Below are positions 22,160 to 28,996 of a DNA stretch of 28,996 nucleotides, piece after piece. The notes beneath the pieces are model-generated. The model worked only from the letters and a program-made list of their open reading frames with translations. It had not been told where the DNA came from and did no database searches. Every line of letters starts with the position of its first letter. The first letter of the stretch is position 1. Position numbers and translations under genes: made by a program. Source of the stretch: Welwitschia mirabilis (lineage: Eukaryota > Gnetophyta > Gnetopsida > Welwitschiales); NCBI GenBank assembly GCA_051453625.1, contig JBOZIK010000001.1:284898526-284927521 (forward strand), given 5' to 3'.

Positions 22160-22280
22160 TTAAGAGCCATTCGCGTGTAGCATTAGGTAGAATCTTCACC
22201 ATTTAGCATTTAGTGGATGTTATCTTATAATGTTTGGTGTAGATCATCATATAGCGTTAGGTGCAATCTTAATCATGATG
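22160..22280. repeat. Degenerate tandem repeat in the U3 of D2
   Basis: Three to four imperfect units of 24-26 bp ending in TAGCATTAGG, TAGCATTTAG, TAATGTTTGG and TAGCGTTAGG. It lies just upstream (minus strand) of the TATA box, the usual place for LTR enhancers. The unit is shorter than that of D1 but shares the AGCATTT core. Confidence 0.55.
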
Positions 22281-22615
22281 ATTTTAAAATGTATCCTTTG
22301 GAGATAGATTTCTCTATTAACTGGTGATATTACCATATGTCTCTAATGCCACCTCCACATGCCTCTGCCACCTGTATTTTAATGCTGCTACTACATGTTA
22401 TCGTCTCATGTCTCCATTTCCATTATTGGAATTATGTCCATCTTCTGCCATGTCTTCTAAAATGTGGCTAAAGATTTATGATTATCATAGAAAAAATCTT
22501 AATATTAAATTTTATTTTAAAAATAATAGAAGACACATTTTATGGTTAAAATAATTAAATTAATATCTTCATTTACAATAAATTAGCTTAAAATACTTGA
22601 TATAAATATTTTACA

Positions 22616-24559
22616 GGTCGACACATTCTTAACCAGTCTTTTATTAGTGCCATAGTAAGATCAAACATGGAAAAAATATCAAAGGCAAAGTGCTTAAGTA
22701 TGTGAATGGTATAATTTTGTAAAATTTTATAACCAATCTTCTGTAATTAATGCATCAAAATTAAAAATTTAGTGAAAAATGATGTGAAAATTGGATGTCA
22801 TACCCCTAACGAAAACTAAACTTTATCCTCAAAGTTTACAATATAAAGCATTTAACACATTTAAAAACATAGCCTTAGAAAGATTGCAATGAGTCCTTTT
22901 ACTGAAAATTATGCAAAGCAATGCAACTAAGCTATGAAATGAAAAAATTAACTAATGCAAAATGGCTATTTTATTTCTTCCTAAAAATTCTAAGTTAAAA
23001 GTCAAATTCTAAAAATTTTATTTTTATTAGATGAGGGTGAGATGGAATGGATGATGGAGATGGATAATGAAAATGAACTTTAACACCATTAGCCAATGAA
23101 AAAATGAGAGAACATACCTAAGTTAGTGATCATTATTATAATGTGTTTTTTTAAGTGAATCTTGGAATCAACTAAGCATAGTTTTGATCAAATTCCTTAT
23201 ACAAATTTAAAAAATTATAGCAAATCCAAAGTATGAAAGTTAAAAGATAATAGAACACTAAAGGCCTCCAATTCCGATCTTTTACTTTCTATTAAATTTT
23301 ATTTCAACTATAAGTTCTTAGTTTGAAGCCTTTGAATCAAATTAAGCATCCAATCGTATGATATCTTCCTCCAATGAAATTAATCATGTTAATGTATGGA
23401 GTTAATGTTGTATTACAAGTGAACATTTATAACCTTGATGTAGTTGAACATGTCATAAATAGATTTTTAGAGCTACATTGCCCACAAGCAACCATAGCCT
23501 TAATGTAGTAAACCAAACTCAATTAAGTGCTTAAGATTATGTGTTTGAAGAAGAGATACTTAATTTTATTTTTTTAATCTTCTCATATTCATTTTTTATG
23601 CATATTAGATGGGGCATGGACTCATTACCCTAGTCAAGACAAATCTTGTCCCTATCAAAAGCTTTAGACTTAAGGAAAATACATGAAGATAGATTCCATG
23701 TTTTCAATCAAGTTTTAACAAAATCAAAAATCTTAAGTGAATGTGCTCTTAATCGGCTCGAGATAAGCGTACCTCTTCCTTAAAAAATCCATAAGTGAAC
23801 TGAATCATAATTATTACTTAAGTGATGACGAGGTTGTCTATTATTATTATTTTATTTAAGGACCATTAACTTGGATTTGTAGGTCTTAAGAACTCACAGA
23901 TGAATGGCCAAGGGGAATGTTTTATTGGTTTGGTGGGGTCATTAGGGAATGGAAGTGGCGAATGGATAAGATTAAAGGGATGAAATTTGGGAATTACTAA
24001 GTAAAATGATTTAAGGCAATCATTGTACAGATGAATGTGCTTACAAGATTTCAAGAAAAAGAGACCATCAAGCATACATGTTTATAAGTCTTTTAACTTT
24101 TTCTAGATAAAACTATCTTAAAATAAAAATCTATCGTACAAGAAAAATCTAACGTAACAGCTAAAAATTCTCTAAAGTAATATGTACACAGAGGCTCAAG
24201 AGTGTGGAAATGATCATTGAATAATTTAAAACTTTGCAAATTATTTGAACTAGAGGAAATACAAGTAAGCTTTTATGCAAGAGTTTATGAAATTTAAAAG
24301 AATAGTAGCACAAGAAGAATAGCTTATGCAGTTAAGATCTACAATGATTCATCCTTTAGCTTGTTTATGTTTAATCAACAACTCTTATAAGACATTATCT
24401 TAGGAAGAAGACAAAAAATAATTGAAAGGTAAGTGTTTATTATAAGAATTAAGGTCTTTTAAAGTGGGTTTCAATCCTACAAAAGTTTTCTCTTTTTGGT
24501 TAAGGTTTGGATCTTGTGTAATAAAAGATAAAGATGAAATGATGAGCTCATAAAGTTAT
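22616..24559. other. Unassigned DNA with one LTR-end-like motif
   Basis: No domain was recognised. TGTCATACCCC at 22796-22806 resembles a common plant Ty3/gypsy LTR terminus (in this orientation the end of a minus-strand LTR), but no primer-binding site or purine tract lies beside it. A 69-codon minus frame at 23866-24075 is Pro- and His-rich and matches nothing I know. Confidence 0.3.
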
Positions 24560-25475
24560 TGAGAGGAATTCTCATAGGATGAATTAATTGTGGGATATTT
24601 ACTAATGTTTTTTTCCCTCACTAAGGTTATTAATGGATTCCTCCTCATGTGTTTGCTTAAGTGATAATTATCATAATTTAAAACTATTTTTTATATCCCT
24701 TAATGGCTCATCCATTTTTATGCAACTATTTAAGGTATAAAATTCCTCATATGGTTATACATCGCCTGATTCATCCTATGACGTGTTTAATCCTATTCTA
24801 AAGTATAGATTTCTCATAGATAATTGATCATTGACTAAGACATTTCTAAACTCAAGGTACTCATGAATTTTCTCATTTATTTTTTCCTCACTCTTAGATG
24901 TGGCTTATGTATCATTAGTTTTGAAATTTTTGTGGATTGAAGGAATATATTCTTGTTGTTGTTCGAGGGTTTCCATGATTTTAGCATTAGTATAGACGAT
25001 TTATTAGAGGGTTTGGATTTGAACTTAGATACTTTATTCAAGATTACTTAGGAAAGATGAGTGTTATTCAAAAAGTCTTTCATAGTCTTAGTTAATTTGA
25101 TTTTAATCATCCATGAAAGTTTTTACTCTCTTCTTAAATGGGGTGGATGAAGGTTGTTATTGAATGAAGGAGATGAATGATAGGTATTAAATGGTGAAGG
25201 ACAAGGATCATGAGGTGCAATAAAAGGTGTGGAATCAAACTCTTGCAAATAAGGTGTTTTAGATTTGGAATAAGAAGTTTGATGGTTAAATGAATAAGGA
25301 AAGAAGGACAAAGGATATGGGCTATTGTGATCATATTAGATGAAATCCCTTAAGGTTTCCTTGGACTAAATGTAGTCTCCTACAATTTTCAGTTGATCAT
25401 AATTGGGGGTGTTATAGGAATTATGATAGTTTTTATAAGCAGAGCAGGGTTCATAAGGTATTGTGTTTAGATTAC
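24560..25475 (-). pseudogene. Long decayed reading frame of unknown origin, possibly retroelement gag
   Basis: The minus strand reads as protein-like over about 300 codons in two frames. From 25475 to 25123 it is rich in Pro, Ser, Tyr, His and Asn (for example P-Y-L-Q-E-F-D-S-T-P-F). After a frame change, from about 25070 to 24600, it is hydrophilic and probably helical (M-E-T-L-E-Q-Q-Q-E-Y, later K-S-E-E-K-I-N-E-K-I-H-E-Y). Only a few stops interrupt it, fewer than in nearby DNA. The composition would fit a gag or accessory frame of an LTR element, with the LTR-like region at 25700-27000 upstream on the same strand. No conserved domain is visible, so the origin is open. Confidence 0.35.
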
Positions 25476-25563
25476 ATAGCTAACTCATATTAAAATTTTT
25501 AGAAAATAAATTACGAAACTTACTAAAAGTTCACATTTTTATTAATTTTTCAAGTTTTCAAAG

Positions 25564-25577
25564 GGGTCTGATATTCA
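25564..25577 (-). other. Possible decayed primer-binding site
   Basis: The plus strand reads GGGTCTGATATTCA. Compared with GGCTCTGATACCAA, the reverse complement of the Met primer-binding site and next base, four of fourteen bases differ, two of them C-to-T. It would place a minus-strand LTR to its right. No clear LTR terminus follows it, so confidence is low. Confidence 0.25.
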
Positions 25578-25699
25578 AAAAGTTTATCAAATTGAGAAAA
25601 GAACTATGTGATTTGTTTTACAATGTTCTATGCAAAACAACTAGTGGCACTGAATAGGGAAGATGACAACACTAGTCTAGACAAGACTTTTGATTAAAG

Positions 25700-27000
25700 A
25701 GAAAAATTTTACAAATATATTACAAATCAAATAATGTTACAAGATCATAGGAAAATAAAAACAAAAATAAAAGTGTAAGTACACACGATATCCATGCTGA
25801 ATGAAAATTGATTAAAATTTGTTTAAATTTTTTAGTATTTTCTAATACCGAACTCATACAGAAAACTAGAAAAAAATGCAAAAAAAATAAAAGCATGAAA
25901 AGTGTGTTAATTTTTAATTGTATACTTATTGGTTGTTGTTGCAATGTGTATTTGTGCAAGCACTTAAGTTTAAAAGGATTTTATCATTTATAAAATAAAT
26001 AGATATTTCACATAATATAACACACTAGTATGAGTGAGAGTAGATCCGAAATGTTATATTCAAGTTGAAGACTATGAGATGAGACTCAGATTACTTTGTA
26101 AAGGAAATATAGAAACCAAAAATAAATAACAAATGCAAGGAAATAAATTACAATGCAAAATACAAGATGCAACTAATCTAGATGAAATGCAAAATGGAAC
26201 TAACACTACTTGCTTTCAGCCTTAACAAAGGCTACCCTTGATAATTTATATCATCCAAGAAATTGTCACCAGATCAAGGGTAACATAGACTATAAGGGTC
26301 ATTAAAGAAACTAACATGAAAACATGAAAGCAAAATAAGGTTTTTGTATTAAGAAGAGTAACAACATCTAGGTTACAAAATAGTTGAGCTTTAATGGAGG
26401 ATACACAATCCTCCACCAAAGAAACGTCTTTCTGCAACAGTTGAGATAGATCTTCTGTCCTTCGATGTCTTCTTACAATATTCCGATGCAATGAAGATAA
26501 GAAGAAGAGTCGAAAGAGGACTTATTTATAAGAAAATATAGTAGAAAAAGACCAACATAAGGCACAATAAGGTGCACTCATTTATAATTCAGAAACAAAT
26601 GAAATGATCAAGGGTCACTGTTAGAGCCGGTTACATGTCAGTGAGTCTAGATGATAAGGGAAACAACATCTCATTACAATAGATGACTTAGAATGATAAC
26701 TTAGTAGTGATTCAGCAGTCCAAATCAGTAGTCATCGTCCTGACTTTCGTGAGGATGACGGAAGGGACAACGACCTTCTTTAATTATTTTCTTGAAGAGA
26801 AACCAGCATTTTTATCAGTAATTCTTTTTCAAATCTCTATGCATTAGAATGTGCCTTTAATACATCAAATTTGGATAAGAATTGCACATTTCCAAGATTT
26901 CCTATTAAATCTCCAAAATCCTCAGAATTGTACTAAAATTTATGTACAAGTCCTGCAAAACAACTCATAAAACCATATCAAATAACTATAAATTGGTAGT
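25700..27000 (-). repeat. Probable LTR or promoter region, minus strand
   Basis: This region is less AT-rich than its surroundings, especially 26380-26500 and 26610-26790, where several CG dinucleotides survive. It has a good minus-strand TATA box at 26523-26533, followed downstream by pyrimidine-rich DNA like the R region of plant LTRs. The 81-codon minus frame at 26246-26491 matches nothing I recognise and is probably transcribed LTR rather than protein. LTR ends were not found, so a host promoter is not excluded. Confidence 0.4.
26523..26533 (-). promoter_or_regulatory. TATA box
   Basis: The minus strand reads TTATAAATAAG within TTTTCTTATAAATAAGTCCTC. Base composition and the pyrimidine-rich stretch after it fit a transcription start near 26495 running to the left. 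Confidence 0.5.
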
Positions 27001-27935
27001 GCAACATAGCCTTCCACTTAGCCTTTATCAGTCCCTCACAAAAACCAGGTGAAAAACCATAATTGTGAGCCAATTTATTTTTTAAAATATAAATCTAGAA
27101 TTATAAAATAGGCTCATAAAACACATCTCATAGATAAATAACAAGTAATACATAATGTGTATAAAAATTTTAAAACTTTTATCCATGAAAGATCCAAATT
27201 AAGTTGAAATTTTTTTGAGAATAAGCCATGAAAATGGGTCTCTGCTCCCCTAAAGAAAAAGCAATATGTCATGAATTGGAAAATAAAGCATAAAAAGTAG
27301 ATGGGAGTGAGAAGGTAGGTGAAAAGAGGACACCTTTCTAAAATAAAGTGCAAAGCTGAGTAATGTTAGTTTTGAAAAATATAGATCTATGAAAAATTCT
27401 AAAAAGTAAATAAAAATGTATCATCACAAAAATAAGTAAGAGTAGCGCTTATAACATCAAAAATAAAATTTATTAAGAAACCTCAACTAAGCAAGAAATC
27501 TACTATTAATGAAAACTAAATAAGAAAAACATGATGATAAGAAAATAGGGTAATAACTTTGAAATAACTAACCAAACCATAAAATAAAATAAAAATAATG
27601 GACATAAGGTAAGAGAAGCAAAAGATAGCTCACCTATCTGATATTTTAACCTAACAGACTCTCATGAAAGAGATCATAACATCACTTGATGTGAAAATGC
27701 ATGAATTAATGTATGAAAAATTCTATTCGATAAGGTAGTGGTTATGACGATGCTATAAATAAAATGAATGTTCAAACCAAAGAATTACTCAAAAATGAAC
27801 TTACCTACTGTCATCTCAAAACAAACATTAGAATCTCAAGAATAAAATGATCATGTAAAATAGACTAAGAGTCTAGGAAACAAGCAATACCTCTGATGAC
27901 ACCAAGAACACCATTAATCCCATAGCCTCAAAGTG
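27001..27935. other. Unassigned AT-rich DNA
   Basis: No domain is readable. CTCTGATGACACCA at 27891-27904 equals the minus-strand primer-binding site CTCTGATACCA with three extra bases (GAC). That could mark another minus-strand LTR element whose LTR lies in the gap, but no LTR terminus is seen. The 79-codon minus frame at 27114-27353 is hydrophobic low-complexity and probably chance. Confidence 0.3.
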
Positions 27936-28346
27936 NNNNNNNNNNNNNNNNNNNNNNNNNNNNNNNNNNNNNNNNNNNNNNNNNNNNNNNNNNNNNNNNN
28001 NNNNNNNNNNNNNNNNNNNNNNNNNNNNNNNNNNNNNNNNNNNNNNNNNNNNNNNNNNNNNNNNNNNNNNNNNNNNNNNNNNNNNNNNNNNNNNNNNNNN
28101 NNNNNNNNNNNNNNNNNNNNNNNNNNNNNNNNNNNNNNNNNNNNNNNNNNNNNNNNNNNNNNNNNNNNNNNNNNNNNNNNNNNNNNNNNNNNNNNNNNNN
28201 NNNNNNNNNNNNNNNNNNNNNNNNNNNNNNNNNNNNNNNNNNNNNNNNNNNNNNNNNNNNNNNNNNNNNNNNNNNNNNNNNNNNNNNNNNNNNNNNNNNN
28301 NNNNNNNNNNNNNNNNNNNNNNNNNNNNNNNNNNNNNNNNNNNNNN
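27936..28346. other. Assembly gap (411 N)
   Basis: A run of 411 N. Its odd length suggests an estimated size. Open frames reported across it have no support. Confidence 0.9.
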
Positions 28347-28996
28347 TGTCTTAAGATTAGGTGAATCTAATCTTACCACTAAAATTCCCAAATCAAAAGG
28401 TTAGTCAAGTCAAGTTTGAAAAATAATCAAGTAATACCATAATAACCTCTAAAGAAAAAAGCTAAGAGAAAATTCAAATGGTTTTCTCATGTAATTCCAA
28501 ATTTTGATCATTAACTTTCTATAATTCTTAAGCAGTCAAGTTAGAAGTCTCAACAGAGCCATGAAAATGTATTTTTTCAAAATAACAAAAAATAAAAATG
28601 ATTATTTTATTGACTCTAGTCTTGCTCATTGTTTAAACGACAGATAGGATGATAAAGGTAAAAAATCAAAAAATTATTAGAAAATACAAAAAAATATTAG
28701 AAAGCTAAAAAAATTAATAAAAATAATTGTCGTCCACCTTGTCATGGGAACAATAGAGGAGATGATAAATTATTATTGTAGAAACAAAAAATACAAACTA
28801 CAAATAGAAATAAAAACTGAAGGCAAAAAATGAAATCCGAGACTATCAAAATAGAAAACTAAAAAGAAAATAGCAAGGCAAGCAAATTTTATTCAATTTC
28901 TAAATCTAAAACACACTTTTATTAAAAAGAAAGAATGAAAAATTAATGATTTGTTTTAATCTCAAGATTTCTAGAGTAATAAGATCCAAACCAAAA
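28347..28996. other. Unassigned AT-rich DNA
   Basis: I see no coding frame, terminal repeat or tandem structure here. It is A-rich on the plus strand (many AAAAATA-like runs), which is common in decayed transposon tails but not diagnostic. Confidence 0.4.

Larger units (their letters stand above)
21643..22615 (-). repeat. LTR of family D, copy D2 (5' LTR of the gypsy remnant)
   Basis: On the plus strand it starts TGTAACAC and ends TTTTACA. It matches D1 in many segments and lies directly upstream (minus strand) of the gag-pol remnant. It has a clear TATA box on the minus strand and a tandem array in its U3. No second D LTR is found at the left end of the remnant, so the element lacks its 3' LTR within this stretch, or it was cut off where R1 copy C begins. 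Confidence 0.72.

Noticed and set aside
22324-22554. 76-codon plus frame with several Cys
   Set aside because: It lies inside the D2 LTR, antisense to its TATA box. The D1 copy does not keep the frame.
22796-22806. TGTCATACCCC as a proven LTR end
   Set aside because: The motif alone is suggestive, but no primer-binding site, purine tract or duplicate end could be found nearby.
25633-25650. tRNA-Asp primer-binding site as in Athila-type elements (TGGCACTGAATAGGG)
   Set aside because: Only the first bases and scattered others match TGGCGCCGTTGCCGGGG, and the implied plus direction conflicts with the minus-strand TATA box and reading frame nearby.
25808-25993. 61-codon plus frame and the 79-codon minus frame on the other strand (25720-25959)
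   Set aside because: Overlapping opposite-strand frames in AT-rich DNA, with hydrophobic low-complexity peptides and no conserved motif.
26246-26491. 81-codon minus frame as a membrane protein gene
   Set aside because: It starts just downstream of a TATA box in LTR-like DNA and has no motif. The hydrophobic end is explained by T-rich composition.
27873-28391. Open frames of 172 (minus) and 143 (plus) codons
   Set aside because: Both span the 411-N gap. The visible flanks are too short to support a gene.

Overview
The window reads as plant nuclear DNA from a region of old, nested retrotransposons. By eye it is strongly AT-rich (about a quarter G+C), with very few CG dinucleotides. No intact protein-coding gene is visible, and the long open frames are either chance frames in AT-rich DNA or run through assembly gaps. 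The plant assignment rests on primer-binding sites of the plant initiator-tRNA-Met type (TGGTATCAGAGC), plant-type Ty3/gypsy and LINE protein remnants, and the layering of elements inside one another. I could not narrow the species. No host gene, non-coding RNA gene or CRISPR array was found.

Left part (1-9158). A decayed minus-strand LTR boundary with a primer-binding site lies at 647-662. A dispersed repeat, called R1 here, follows (copy A, 1961-4265). Next is a plus-strand Ty3/gypsy integrase pseudogene (4333-5220) that keeps one frame but carries eight stops. After unassigned AT-rich DNA and a 100-N gap comes R1 copy B (6289-8636), itself holding an 803-N gap. The stretch 8637-9158 resembles, at its right end, the interior of the element described below at 19-22 kb.

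Middle part (9159-17650). A minus-strand LTR of a family called D here (copy D1, 9159-12892) was split by a small LTR retrotransposon at 9478-12075. That insertion is complete in structure: two LTRs of about 208 bp, an intact primer-binding site, a polypurine tract, a ten-unit 19-bp minisatellite and a perfect 5-bp target duplication (AAAGT). It carries no recognisable gag or pol. To its right lie a short LINE remnant (about 12900-13850, minus), a decayed copia-type primer-binding site at 14189, and a larger 5'-truncated LINE reverse transcriptase pseudogene (about 15250-17650, minus).

Right part (17845-28996). R1 copy C abuts a minus-strand Ty3/gypsy remnant with, in order, zinc knuckle, protease, reverse transcriptase, RNase H and the start of integrase (21400 down to 19150). 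A 64-bp CT microsatellite has grown inside it. The matching 5' LTR is D2 (21643-22615), with a TATA box. Beyond it are unassigned DNA, a long decayed frame of unknown origin (24560-25475, minus), a probable LTR or promoter region with a minus-strand TATA box (about 25700-27000), and a 411-N gap.

The features do not work together as a system. They record successive insertions (the small LTR element into D1 is the clearest) followed by decay, much of it C-to-T / G-to-A change. I did not find a previously undescribed biological system. The most notable items are the small non-autonomous LTR element with its minisatellite, and the unidentified R1 repeat.
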